Origin: Gloeophyllum trabeum ATCC 11539
Lineage: Eukaryota > Basidiomycota > Agaricomycetes > Gloeophyllales > Gloeophyllaceae
Length of the DNA: 64,000 bases
NCBI RefSeq assembly: GCF_000344685.1
Contig: NW_006920416.1
Span: forward strand, 719,612 to 783,611
Direction of reading: 5' to 3'
The translations under genes were made by a program, and so were the position numbers. Numbering within the stretch: the first letter of the stretch is position 1; the number at the start of each line of letters is the position of its first letter. Positions 48,491 through 59,772 of this stretch are shown here, one piece after another. The notes below the pieces were generated by a model, which was not told the DNA's origin, did not search any database, and worked only from the letters and a program-made list of their open reading frames with translations.

Positions 48491-50020
48491 AGGACCCCTG
48501 AAAGTACCAATGGAGGTTAGATACCAGAGAACCTGATTTCCTTCATTTTTACCGGGACCGGATTTCGCCTAATTTGGCTATTTTTACCGGGACGCGATAC
48601 CAACCTAGCCGTGTGGCTCGAGATTTACCGGGACCCAGATATTCAACCTCCGAATTTTGATCCGGTCACAAGGGTTTTTCTTAGCCAAATTTGATCAAAA
48701 TAAGGCATTATCCGCTACAATATGCCATATATAGGCCCAATGTTGCCAGAACAGTGCAATCTCAGCTCAAATATTTATTGGGGCAAATTGTGGCTGCACA
48801 AGCCAGTGATTGAGTGCCGGGAGAAGCCGGGTATATACCACAATGGATATTGAGCCTCAATTTGGCTCGATAATGATAGAGTTGCAATAAAATAAAATAA
48901 AAAGAAAAAGAAAAAAGAAAAAAGAAAAATTGGGATTGGCTCAGAGAGCCATGTGGCAGTTGTGGCTTTGAGGCCCTTGGGACCGAAATCTGCGTTACTC
49001 TCGGGCCTATGCTCCACAAATCGCCCTCAGAGCCCCGAAGTAGGAACAAAGCAGCTAGTGAGTGACTGATTGCATGTTTTACCGTAAAATCCAAGTGTGA
49101 ATACTACTAAAATCGAATTTGTCCGGCCCCTCCGGGGCCATACTACTGTAATACTCAACCCGTCCATCGTTCTCTGAGATATATCTCCTATAAAATGGCG
49201 GCTGAAACCATGAGAAAGTCTACAGCTAGTCCATGCATATTTTCTGAAGGCAATTCAAGCCCAAAATACTGTAATTCCTCAATTTAGGGTGCTCCGGGGC
49301 AAGTGACTTCTTATATCGAACATTCAAAGCAAACACCACTCCCCCACAATTCCACAAAAGAGGTTTAGCATTGAATCTGTAGTTTGCACGCTTTCCCCCC
49401 TCCACACTGCCTTACAAGGTCTGAATTACTGTGGATATCTGTAAATGTGGTGACACCCAGTCAGGCCAACTGCGCAGAGGATATTTCATTGAAAATGATT
49501 CTGTAAATCTACTGCTGTGAACTGTCTCACTGCTGCTGAGTGCTGAACACTCAGCATTCACTGCTCCATAAAAACTCTGCATGGACATCAAGGTCTGTTG
49601 GTATGATTTGGGGTAATGGATATCAAGCCGCATCTACATTCATATATATGGTCTCAAGTATACAGTATACACAGGTATTTTACCTATTGTACTCGCGTAC
49701 GGGAGCTCGTCTGACACCTGTCATGGCAGGCACAAATCGAGTTCTCGGGGAGAGCCACAGCAGCCGTTGTGGCGCCTCTGGCACAGCCACTCGATAACTC
49801 GTTGAGTTTGGTAGGTTCGTCCCACGAAATGGCACAGCCACTCGATATTGATATCGAGCAACCATATGCGTAACCTCCCCTCAATTCTACCGGGACTAAA
49901 GTATCCGGCCTCTTGGGCGCTTCGCCACATTTTACTGCAACCATATCTAACATACGGCCTCCAGACCTCACTTTTTTACGGAATTGGTATCTAACCTCCA
50001 TCGGTATTTTCAGGGGTCCT
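48491..50020. mobile_element. Element with hAT-like ends, copy 3 (about 1.5 kb)
   Basis: The left end AGGACCCCTGAAAGTACCAA is mirrored at 49986-50020 (AGGACCCCTGAAAATACCGA on the minus strand), about 35 bp in all. Subterminal TTTACCGGGAC repeats (near 48547, 48589, 48630) parallel the repeated words of copy 2. No 8-bp target duplication flanks it (CCAACATG against TGCTTAGA). It contains an A/G-rich tract near 48895-48930 and a short direct repeat (GGCACAGCCACTCGATA, near 49780 and 49832). There is no transposase frame. Confidence 0.65.
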
Positions 50021-50148
50021 TGCTTAGATGCCTCAACCGTAACGTCTACCGAGGATTCCGGCTTAACCACCGGTCTTCAGGCTTCAGGCCTTCAGGCTGA
50101 ACACCGTTAGCCACACACGTCGACTTTTGAACATCCTCCTTCTCCGCC

Positions 50149-50208
50149 ATGGCTGCCCTCGTCTTACCTCCCAAGTGGAGGAGACAGTTGCACGCCGAAG
50201 ACCTCTGA
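50149..50208 (+). pseudogene. Acidic-protein array, first copy, truncated
   Basis: The frame MAALVLPPKWRRQLHAEDL stops at TGA where the two downstream paralogues have CGA (Arg, in NAEELRQ/NAEDLRQ). The upstream 90 bp also match the downstream copies (CACCGGTCTTCAGGC, CACACGTCGACT, TTGAACATC). Similarity is lost soon after the stop and sequence of a different broken gene begins. It is a promoter-plus-start relic of the array. Confidence 0.75.
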
Positions 50209-50239
50209 TGAACCATCTGCATGCAACTCAACAAAATGC

Positions 50240-50960
50240 GCGAATTCTTTGGGCTGTTCCCGGCGATCCATGCTTTGACATCTTCTCCCGAATACGTTGC
50301 AAAAGCTGCTCAAGCTGTTCTGCATTCCTTTCTGGATGACCTGAATCCTCAATGTGCATACCTGGAGATGAGAATGATCCCCCCATGCTACTGACTTGAT
50401 GGACAGGCGTGGTTATCTGCTGGCAGTGCTCGAGGAAGTCGAAAAATATTCAGCAGACAAGGCTGCTTTGATAGTTAGCATGGACTGACGCATGGAAGAG
50501 ACGATTGTGGAAGAATGCATTAACCTCGCCATCACACTGAAGGAAGAAGGGCGGAGGGTCGTCGGTATTGACCTCTGTGGTGATCCGCGGGTATGTTGTC
50601 ACTTAAAAGGTTACCTTGTTCTCAGCTACCACTGTTTCAGGCCGGGGAACTCCAGCGGTTCGTCAAACACTTTCAAAATGCCAAGAAGTCGGGACTGGGT
50701 GTAACTGTCCATATCGCCAAAGTAAGAAATGATCGGGAGGGAGGTGACCGGCGGGAAGACTGATCAGCATTCTTCTACAGACAGCTGACAATCCTGCTTC
50801 CGAGACTGATGATCTGCTTCACACGTTTGCGCCGTCGAGGCTAGGCCATGCAACATTTCTCGACGAAGAGGCCATGAAGATAGTGTTCAAGAAGGATATA
50901 GCCGCTGAGCTTTGCCTGACAGGCAACCTTCTGTAGGCTTTTATTTTCCGACAGACCAAC
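50240..50960 (+). pseudogene. Adenosine deaminase-like (ADAL/MAPDA-type) gene, decayed
   Basis: Recognisable segments in order: FFGLFPAIHALTSSPEYVAK, DDLNPQCAYLEMR, MDRRGYLLAVLEEVEKYSAD, RVVGIDLCGDPR, intron, AGELQRFVKHFQNAKKSGLG, VTVHIAK, intron, TADNPASETDDLLHTFAPSR, LGHATF and CLTGNLL. The family deaminates adenosine or N6-modified AMP. Damage: the 5' end (with the HAHLNG metal motif) is missing; there is a frameshift in a C-run near 50380; TGA stands for CGA after VSMD near 50487; Lys stands for the Glu of the HIAET motif, a residue expected to be catalytic; and sequence is lost after NLL up to a TNTDDTL fragment near 50957. It cannot make an active enzyme. Confidence 0.85.
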
Positions 50961-51945
50961 ACGGATGACACTCTCGTGTCCTCCCTTCTTAGACGCAAAA
51001 CCGTGTAAGAGTCTCAAGGATCACCACATTCACTTTTACCTGAAACAAGAATCCTATAGCTATATGTGTATGTCAACATACGGTCTGCATGCAGATATCA
51101 TGCTGAATTACTACTGATCACCTTTGCTACTGCCTCTCATATTGCAGTCACTTCCACTTCATTCTTCGAATGGCCGTCGAACTCGAACGCAAGTATATCA
51201 TGACACCCCAAGATAAGAGAAACATCAGAAGGATTCTTCTCGCGCTGGCTATTGCCACCTCAGACGACGAGCCCTACAATCCTGTTGAATGGGAGTGGGA
51301 ATAGGACGACGAAGATCTCGACGACCTTTGGGCTAATAGCGACTCTGAGTCTCAGGTTCATGGGCCGCACATTCACGCCGCCTACGTCAATGGAATATGC
51401 CCACGAGAGTCGTGCAGATCCGGCGGCCTATGGTCGCAGGCTCACAGACCGCGTATTCGTGCCGCCAAGTGCAATCCGCACGGTCATCTGAGCCTTTGGC
51501 TATCATCAGCAATTGCTCGTCATAAAGTACACTGCGGGATTGGAGAGCGATCGGATGTGGCTCTCCAGTCCCCTTCGTGGTGTATCGATGGCCGGGTGAC
51601 TAATGTAGCATGGATTTCCGGCAATGGGCAGACAGCTCGTTTTGAAGAAGACACTTCAGTTCTTGACTCCTGTATAGCGGCGAGACGCAGCGAAAGTTAT
51701 GACCGATTGTAGAGTGAATGGGATGTCATCTCGATCTATCCAGAGTACCGCGGCATCGGGACTTTTTAAGGTGCCTATGTGGACGTTTGACGAGAGATTG
51801 AGGACAAAGGAGTGATGCCCATAGTGACCGGCATCACCCGATAAGCATCTAAGCGATCGATGCGGCTCGACCACCGGTCTTCAGGCCTTAACTTGAACAT
51901 CGATAGCCACACGCGTCGACTCTTGAACATCTTCTTTTCTCTGCC
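50961..51945 (+). other. Between the broken deaminase and array copy 2; weak small frame
   Basis: A plausible exon (about 51171-51305, MAVELERKYIMTPQDKRNIR and an acidic end EPYNPVEWEWE) follows a good CAG acceptor, but no partner exon was identified. From about 51800 to 51945 the sequence matches the promoter region of array copy 3 (GACCGGCATC, CCCGA, AAGCGATCG). Nothing else was recognised. Confidence 0.35.
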
Positions 51946-52619
51946 ATGACTGCCCTCGTCTTACCCCCCAAGTGGAGGAGAAAGTCGAACGCCGAAGAGC
52001 TCCGACAAACCTTCTGCGAAAATGGCAAACCCTTCGTCCAATGTTCCGATGAGGAGATGGAGAACAATGAGGAGCTTGCAGACAATGAGGGCAGCGCCCA
52101 GATGGACCTGAGCGAAGTCAACGTATCCAACGGCGCGTATGTCAATGTCGATGACATGTGGATGTCCGAGGGCATGCGCGATGATTATGACGAGGAGGAT
52201 GAAAGCGACGAGGACGAGGGAAGACGGACCGATCCGGATTATGTGGAGGAAGGCGCCGAGGGGGATGAAAGCGACAATTATGATGAGGAGGTACATCATG
52301 CATCACCTCGTGAAGGGTCAATTCAAGCTAACTGACATTTGGTCATTAGTTGCTCTTGAACAAGAAATCAACTAAAACAACCAACCTCCAACAGCGCGGC
52401 TGCCATCCAACGTCTGCCGAGGAACAATCCCAAGCAAATGACGACACCACCCAGGAGCAAGGGGGATTACGCTCTCTTGGCAACACCTCCAGCGGTCGCG
52501 TCCGTTTGGTCCATGGAGCTGTTAGATCGTCATCCGACGAGACCTGCAGCGATGCTGACTCCGACAGCACGCTATCTTCATTGTCCGATTCGGAGTGGAA
52601 TATGGTCGTATATGACTAG
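51946..52619 (+). CDS. Small acidic protein, array copy 2
   Basis: Exons 51946-52290 and 52350-52619 (59-nt intron) encode 204 aa. The N-terminus MTALVLPPKWRRKSNAEELR is basic and conserved with the neighbouring copies. It is followed by a very Asp/Glu-rich middle (DEEMENNEELADNEGSAQ, DDYDEEDESDEDEG) and a Ser-rich end (SDSTLSSLSDSEWNMVVYD). No signal peptide or known domain is seen. Such a polar, disordered acidic protein could bind basic nuclear partners such as histones, but that is conjecture. The upstream region is conserved with copies 1 and 3, so the promoter was duplicated with the gene. Confidence 0.65.
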
Positions 52620-53301
52620 AATCCATGTTTATCGATGATATACAGGACGATGTGCGTGGTAGGCACCTATTGGAGAGAACTCGTATATTCATTGGCGCCA
52701 GGTAAATCGCATCTTATCGGAGACTTGAGAATGTGGGCTATAAATGGGCGGCTGGGTATGCATGTTAGAGAGTTGGGTACGATATGTTTTGAGGTAGACT
52801 TGGAATCGAGAAATTTCGTTTGTCTTTGCTTGTCTTCTGTAAATAACACGACTGTGTGGTCTCTTTAATCACCTCGCCATGACAGCAGGGGAAAGGGCTC
52901 TCTCGCAGCAAGGCCTGTCCAGTTCCGGGTATTGATTCTGGGACGACTATATGGTCCGCGGGTGGACGTCATGCGCATCTATAAATCTGACTGACTGCAA
53001 GAGCGGCACCCACCACGCGCTTGACCTAATTCGAGTAAGCCGACACTAAAACCGCGTACCACCAAACATAGTGACATATCCTAATGGGAGACCATAGTCA
53101 GCACTTATCCATTACTCTAGTGAATATGAAAGACCTTTTATCGCGTAATCACACTATTCAAGCGAGGACAACGGATGGCGACGCCCACAAAGACCGGCAT
53201 CGCCCGACACGCACTTAAGCGATCGCCCAAGATCAGCGACGCACCTTCAGCTTCACCTTGAACATCGATAGGCCGACACTTGAACAACGACCTTCATAGC
53301 C

Positions 53302-53864
53302 ATGTCCGCGCTCGTGCTGCCCGCAAAGTGGGCACGGAAATCCAACGCAGAGGACCTGCGCCAGATCGTTTGCGACCATGACTCCTCTGCTGATGAGGAG
53401 ATGGAGATGGAAATCGGGGAGGGCGCTTCGGAGACGGCGAGCGACATTTTCGACACAGAAATCGAGTACCCTAGCAGTGATGATGACGAGCATGGGGAGG
53501 ACATGGAGATCATCCACAGTGGTATCCAAACGGAGAAGGAGGTTCTTGGAGAGGTAAATCACTACTCGGATCTGGCATCCGACGAGGAAGAGGACGCCGG
53601 GATGGAGGAGTCGGACGTGGACGATGCATCTTCCGCGTACGACGGCGATATCGAAGACAACGACGCGTTGTCTTCAGCCTTTGAGGGCAACGCTGCCAAT
53701 GAGATGCCCCGTCGCGAGGTATGTTGCCCGTCGGACTTTGTCTTCCTATAAGCTATTCACTAGAATTCGGTTATTAGTCGCTCCGGTCTCGAACTCCTAT
53801 AAACGAACATGAAGTAGCGCAACCAGGAGTCGCGTCAATGTCCATTGAAAAGGGCACAAGATGA
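53302..53864 (+). CDS. Small acidic protein, array copy 3
   Basis: Exons 53302-53718 and 53778-53864 encode 167 aa, starting MSALVLPAKWARKSNAEDLR. The middle is again Asp/Glu-rich (SDDDEHGEDMEI, DEEEDAGMEESDVDD), but its residues differ from copy 2, so only the first 20 or so residues and the overall acidity are conserved. The intron position, shortly after the acidic part, matches copy 2. The second exon differs in sequence and length. This pattern of a fixed start and a free tail suggests relaxed constraint outside the N-terminus. Function unknown. Confidence 0.62.
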
Positions 53865-54238
53865 TGTGTGTAACACTCCCTTGGCGATCAAAATGTGAGA
53901 TTGATTGGCCAAATAACAGGGGTTTCGGACGAATAAAGGGCAAGCGGAGGCCAAAATCACGGCTTGTTGAAGGCACGTAGTATACACGGTTCGTGCGTCG
54001 ACGATCTGGTGGAGGAGGAAATCGCGATAGGATTGATAAGTTTCTTTTGTTCATTGTTTGTGTGATTAAAATATCGCCTTGCCTTGGTCCCTTCAATTGT
54101 CTCAGCTAGCTCAATCGGTGTGAAAGTCACCCACTCGTAGGGGTTCCTCGATGTTTATAGGAGTGCAGTTGACATACACGACCCCGTATCCGGTGCCTAT
54201 CAGCAATTCCGGATATTCGTTCCCTGGGCTTTCGTAGG

Positions 54239-54766
54239 ATGGCTACTGTGCCAGATAGGATTTCGCTCGAGTACATCCGAGAGAAGGAAACTTCATTGCG
54301 CGTTCAGGAGGACTCCGACGACAGACGTTACACAAGTCGCCAGGTCAGACCATTTGTCACGAAAAAAATATGGGCGAGTCCTAGGCGACCTTCCAGAGTG
54401 TCGCCGCTGGCCAGAGACATAGAAAAAGAGGAAGGCCTCATATTTCGAGGAGGGCAGGGAGTGGAACAGGAGAAAGTTGGGAGAAAGAGGGATATTATTA
54501 TCGATGCCCATCTCACTGTCGATACGCGTCGCTTGTTTGAATTGTGGCTGTTTGCCCGCTTACGGCCTTACGTCCACGGTCATGCGGCCGGCTTGCGCCC
54601 ACAAGGACCCACCGAGCAAGAACAACTTGCAGGAAAGTGTTCTATATCTATGGAAGGACTGGCTGCAACGAAGAAATGCCACGAAACTCATAACAGCCGC
54701 CCCTTCCGAGTCCGGGTCCCAGGCCCACTAACGTCAGGACCAGTACCTACTATCAGTACTCAATAA
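54239..54766 (+). CDS. Hypothetical open frame, 175 codons
   Basis: An unbroken ATG-initiated frame, basic overall, beginning MATVPDRISLEYIREKETSL and containing RDIEKEEGLIFRGGQGVEQE. No domain, signal peptide or paralogue was found in the window. It may be a chance frame; the only supports are its length and a start soon after a TATA-poor leader. Confidence 0.22.
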   Translation: MATVPDRISLEYIREKETSLRVQEDSDDRRYTSRQVRPFVTKKIWASPRRPSRVSPLARDIEKEEGLIFRGGQGVEQEKVGRKRDIIIDAHLTVDTRRLFELWLFARLRPYVHGHAAGLRPQGPTEQEQLAGKCSISMEGLAATKKCHETHNSRPFRVRVPGPLTSGPVPTISTQ

Positions 54767-55196
54767 ACCTAGGCAGGATTTTGTGCATTCTGGAGATTCA
54801 ACCTCATGAAGCCTACCAACCCTCAACTCGAGTGCAGGGAGGAAGCTTAAGGCTTACGGGCATACAATAGCGAAGCGTTCACAGTAATTCTATACGTAGC
54901 CCCATCCGGAGATCCACGGGAACCACGCCCGCGACCCTTGGATGGAACCCGTAAATTAACGACCATATACCCTACGCCCAGTGTGGAGGACATTGACGGG
55001 TTGAACCTGACCGGTCTGACCCCCCATCCTGAACGGGACGAGACAAGTAGGCCAGGTCAGCAGAGAACGTTCACGGCTCACTCCTTATTATCAAGATCGC
55101 TGGTAAACATTACATTATAATGGAATACAGACAAGGGTCTAGCGCTACAACGAGGCAATACAAGAATAATATCACAACCACCACATAGGGGACCAT

Positions 55197-56402
55197 TCAC
55201 ACATCCGCATTCCTCCAAGTCGGGTCCACCCACTCGAGCTCGAACAGATTATAATCAATCACATCTTTCTCCGCCTTCGGGGACAGCTGCTTCGAATCCC
55301 TGCGTCGGGTTCTGAGACATAGGATAAGTATCACTACTTCAACTATGATATGAAAGGACGCTCACATGCCAGAGCTATCAAACTTGTAACCCCTGCATCA
55401 ACGACAAGGTCAGCTCACCAGCAAACGCACGAAGGAACACTCACTTCTTATCCGTCGCCCACTGCCTCAAATCCCGCTGGAACATTATCGACCCCGTCCT
55501 ACTTAATATGAGCTGCCCATCCCTTTATGCATCAGACCCTGCAAACTTCCCAGCTAATCACCGCAGTCCAATGCACCTCCAGCATCGCAAAGATCAAATC
55601 TAGCCTCCTCCGCAAAGCGCGCCTCTTCACCTCCCCACCTTTCCCCTGCGGAAAGTCCCTGGCGAAGGGCGAGTCTTCTGGCAGCATGAAGACCGTCAAC
55701 GCCTTCTCCAGGGAATCCCTGTGCGTGGTACGCAACGGTTTATGGGCATGGAACCCAGACAAGTTTATGGAAATGTCAGGCTGGATTCGTTCGAACGAGG
55801 TGAGCACGGACATATCACATGTGAGTCCAGTCCTGTATTGCAGGATTGTTCAGCCATGTTATACGAACACGAGAGACAATCGAGGACATACCTCGCTCAT
55901 ATAAAGGATTTACGAACCGTCCGCAAAGGCCCTTGACCTTCTCGACCTCGGGGTGCGTGAACACGATATCCACGTCGTTGCTCATCAGCTTTCCGCGCCA
56001 ACCTCTGTTCGCCATCAGCGGTCGATCTGCCTTCGAAAGCAGCTACGACACTCACCCTCCGTCGATCGTGAACACGCATCCCGGCTGCAGTTGCTCTAGC
56101 TCTCTCCCCACAACCCGTCCAATTTCCTCCATCTCATCTCTGGGAATTCTAATACACGACGTACAAAGATTAACACGAACCTTTATGGATCCACGGATGC
56201 ACTTGATATCCAGCTCCTCCCTCAACCGAAACGCGATCTTAATCCAACTATCATCCTCCACCTCCGCACCCTCATCCCTCCGGCATGCCCTCCGCCTAGT
56301 TTGTTTCTCGACGGATATAATGCGGCGCTCCAGCTGCTGCTCACACACGCCCTCGTCGTCCTCCTCGCCCTCCGGCGGGCGGACGCCGTACCACACCTCC
56401 AA
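55197..56402 (-). pseudogene. X-family DNA polymerase (Pol beta/lambda/IV type), 5'-truncated
   Basis: Minus-strand segments match family X polymerases in order: IRIPRDEMEEIGRVVGRELE; WRGKLMSNDVDIVFTHPEVE (catalytic Asp pair); LSGFHAHKPL; RRRLDLIFAMLEVHWTAV (third Asp); TGSIMFQRDLRQWA; KGYKFDSSGITRRRDSK; and ELEWVDPTWRNADV with the stop at 55197. These enzymes fill gaps in base-excision and end-joining repair. The N-terminal BRCT, 8-kDa and most fingers sequence is missing; upstream of about 56402 the DNA is instead an inverted copy of the cupredoxin promoter. The donor after ISW is mutated (GAAGTT) and the segment after KGLCGRF is hard to splice. It is most likely a non-functional remnant. 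Confidence 0.78.
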
Positions 56403-56404
56403 GG

Positions 56405-56561
56405 ACCGTCCCCTCGTTTACCCTGCGGCGTCCCCGCTTTATCCTCTTGCTCTCGAGCTTGTCGGCTTTCCCGCCCACGCATTTTTGCCAGGTTTGGTCC
56501 AAAATGCGTGCCGCGACCTTTGCCACTGCTGCTGTGAGTACGAATAGTTGTCATGCGACGG
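56405..56561 (+). repeat. Inverted duplicate of the cupredoxin promoter, leader and first exon
   Basis: The plus strand here matches the minus strand of 57748-57917: CCGTCCCCTCGTTTACCC, TTTATCCTCTTGCTCT, AGCTTGTCGG, CCCGCCCACGCATTTTTGCC, then an ATG at 56504 followed by MRAATFATAA and the same GTGAGT donor. About a dozen bases of the leader are missing and Ile is Thr in the signal peptide. The rest of the gene is absent. It abuts the truncated polymerase gene. Confidence 0.85.
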
Positions 56562-57069
56562 GATAGAAGACTAATGTCACTACGCCGATACACTAGTAGG
56601 ATAGGTCTTTGAAGTTTGACTTGCGCCAGGGAAGTGATCCGGTTCTGGTATGGTAAGGGGCAATCCAGAGCTATCGGTCGATCAACAGGAGTAAATTCCG
56701 TCAGTCTCGGACCCTCGCGTTGTAGTATCACTAGCACACGGGAGGAGAGCAAATCTCTGGACACTTGACAGCACCTGAGTTGTGAGGAACGCAATTGGCA
56801 CTGAACCTAAGGTTCAGAGCAGAATCAAGTAGATGATATACGCCACGAAGATACAGCACAATGCACAGGATCACAACACAGCGGAAGTAGTATACGTAAG
56901 GACAGCGGGAGGAACAGCGAGAAGGGAATCGGCGGACATGGTCATCTAAAGGGGTCGTCAAGAAAATGTTCTCGGGGTATACAACAGGCAGTGGATAGGA
57001 ATGCAACAACCGGAAGGAAACGAGGGGACAACGCTGCCTCGGAACAGTAAGTGTACGCAAAGTCGGACC

Positions 57070-57803
57070 TCAGAGCGAAAGCGCAAGGCCCGCGAGGGCA
57101 AGCGGCAGGGCTGCGATGCTCCCGACCTTGACCGCGCGGTCCGCACTCGAGCTGTGGGACGTCGACGAGCCGGTCGCAGAGGTCGCGGTGCGCGTGGCGC
57201 TGTGCGAGGCAGAGGACGAATGCGCGCCGGTGCCGTTGAGGCGGATGGCGTTGCGCTCGAAGCCCGCGAGGGTCTCGTAGCTGGACTCGTTGTCGTTGAT
57301 CACGCCGACGCCGCCCTGCCCGCACAGGTTGTAGTCATAGAACCACATCGTCTGGTTGACGTTCTCCGGCAGGATGGGCACGGAGAGGATGGTGATCGCG
57401 GTGCCGTTGCCCGCGTCGCGGAAGCCCGAGTCGAACCCGTTGATGGTGATGTTCGCATCGTGCGCGGGGATGCACGGCTCGGAGAAGACAGCTTGGGTCG
57501 CCGTGTGGTTTCCTTGGGTGACTGACACGAATGGATGAATATGCGAACGTTCTCGTTCGAGGAGCAACTCACAGTTGAAAATGACCGTGTCGCCCACTTG
57601 GGCGGTCACCCGCTGAGGCTGGAAAACCAGGCTCGCGTTGCTGGTCGTGTTACCGCCGACAGTGATCACGATGTTGGCGGCAGACGCCGCCGACGCAGCA
57701 GTCAACTAGGAAAGCACCGAAAAATAGTGACATTAGTCTTGCATCCAGTCGCATGACAAGTGTTCGTACTCACAGCAGCAATGGCAAAGGTCGCGGCGCG
57801 CAT
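57070..57803 (-). CDS. Secreted, GPI-anchored cupredoxin-like serine-rich protein
   Basis: Exons 57803-57774, 57705-57573 and 57521-57070 encode 204 aa. The signal peptide MRAATFAIAALTAASAASAA is split by intron 1. The cupredoxin-like domain carries VTVGG-type strands, FQPQRVTAQVGDTVIFNF, TQGNHTATQAVF and FYDYNLCGQGGVGVIN. A Ser/Thr-rich linker (HSSSASHSATRTATSATGSS) leads to a hydrophobic end (SIAALPLALAGLALSL), which fits a GPI-anchor signal. The family is common among fungal wall or extracellular proteins with a blue-copper fold. A full type 1 copper set is not evident: there is a Cys in NLCGQGG and a His in GNHT, so copper binding is uncertain. Part of its promoter and first exon is duplicated at 56405-56561. 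Confidence 0.85.
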
Positions 57804-59772
57804 TTTGGAGGACGTCAAACACAAAACCTGGCAAAAATGCGTGGGCGGGAAACCGACAAGCTCAAGAGCAAGAGGATAAAGAGGGGACGGCGCCGGGTAA
57901 ACGAGGGGACGGTCAACAACGCACGCTGGCCTGCAGAATAGAACAGAACGCTTCTCCCTGCCAAAAATACTAGTCCCATCACCTTCTCACGGTAAGTAAT
58001 AATGTGTAGATTGATTCTCGACTTGCTATTGGTCAGAACCTATCCGGCAATTCCCTTATCTATCCGCCGGGGACCTGTGCCGTCATTTGCACGCTGTATT
58101 CTCGGCCTCTTCCGCATAGGAGAGGCCGTGTCGATCCTCTCCCTCCGTTTGCTCTTATAAATCTCTATATTTACGAAGGCACAGCGACCATGCTCTCTCA
58201 CCCATCCTCCTTCTGTCCCTGTTACAGTAATTTCTGTCGTTCCGCGGGAGGAACATAGGCTTGATCTGAATTCACTGGCCGTGAATTCACGACGTCATGT
58301 CTTAAAGACTCCCTCGCGGCCTTCGAAACAAGTGCGTCATGTTCGAACATTGCCGCCTGAACTGCAGTGATGGCAATCGGCCTTGGCAATAGCAACCTCG
58401 TCGCCACGACGGACGTCCCAGACAGTGAATTTGTTGTCTGCAGCTTCTTCGGCGTTGCGCTTTTGTTGAAATAAACAGGGTGGCGACGAGCGCTATCAAT
58501 CAGGAGAATGAACGAATCCACAACAATGAAGTATCCTTGTACGGCTCCATTCCAAACCTCTTTGGAACGCAGGCGTACGTGATACTATCAGGCTTGCCGC
58601 ATCTATCCTTTGGGAGTGGTTGTTGATTTCGTTCGACCACGACTACGTACATCGCTTCCACGCCAGACTTCCCTCTACCAGCAAACATCAATGGACGATA
58701 GATCAAGACGTGGACATCTCGTGAAACGAGGTATTTGGGATGGCCGAGTCATAGCGATCGCGCGTTTCGTTACTACTCAGCAACCTGTGAATGAGGGTCG
58801 TCGACGTCTGCCTTACCACCTTAGCCTGCTCTAGCATAGCTCACTTTGCTTAGCCATCACAAAAGACCTTTCATCGGCTTAACGCGTGTCCTCCTCTGTC
58901 CCGGTGCATCAAGAGCTCTGTAACTCCCCATGCCACAGAACGAGGCGAGCTATCATGGCTTTCAGAATGTCTTTCAAAACTTGGAGTCTGCCCAGAGACT
59001 TGTAGGCCAAACATTTCCGGTCACGCTCGCACTGCCACGTTCGTGAAGTTGAAGGTGCCGTGAATTTCTGTGGAGTAACCACTACTTGTTCTATATGTCT
59101 TTGCACCGCTCTCTGGGGTGCGACGGAGGGTTTCTGAATAGCCGTGGACATTCATTTCGCCCATTCCTATCCGGGAACACTGGACCTTTGGCTGCTTTCT
59201 CTCACTAGGACACCTAGTCTTGAACAGCCGGGCTGAAGTGCCCCTTTCTGTGGGCAGGCGGAGAACAATCTAAGGACTCTGTGATCTTTGGGTAGCTGAT
59301 GAAGACGTTGCAGCCCAGTGATACGAGGATGTTCTCTTGGTGCTGTGTTCCTAGGCCTATAATTGCTGCGTACAAATCCTGTGCCATCAACTCGGTCGTG
59401 ATTCTGCTTCATAACCTTGTGAAGAGAGAAATGGCAGACATACTTCCTTCTTTGATCGAGGTGACTTATCCTTACTCGGCTTCGTGTTAGTACTTTGTAT
59501 TGCCGTGTTGGCTCTGTGCGTGCGGCAGTCGTTCCTATTTGCTGAGATTTTACTGCACCTGATTGGTTCCCTGTCGAAATTCAGGCACGAAAGTTGACAA
59601 CATCGCACGTAAAAACACGTAACCTCGTTGATTCAAAGTACGAATTAGACGCGATATGGGATTCATTCACTGGGCATTGATAGTTAGACGCCGTCAAGGC
59701 GCGGTAACTGCGCACAGTGCCTGCTATATATATGACAGATGGTAGAGTCATCAAAGTTCTACCTCCTCAGCT
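57804..59772. other. Intergenic; cupredoxin promoter, otherwise no gene recognised
   Basis: The first 150 bp form the presumed cupredoxin promoter and leader (TTTATCC word and CT-rich tracts on the minus strand). The remaining 1.8 kb has short frames on both strands, including a 99-codon minus frame at 58222-58521, without motif or splice support. Confidence 0.4.
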
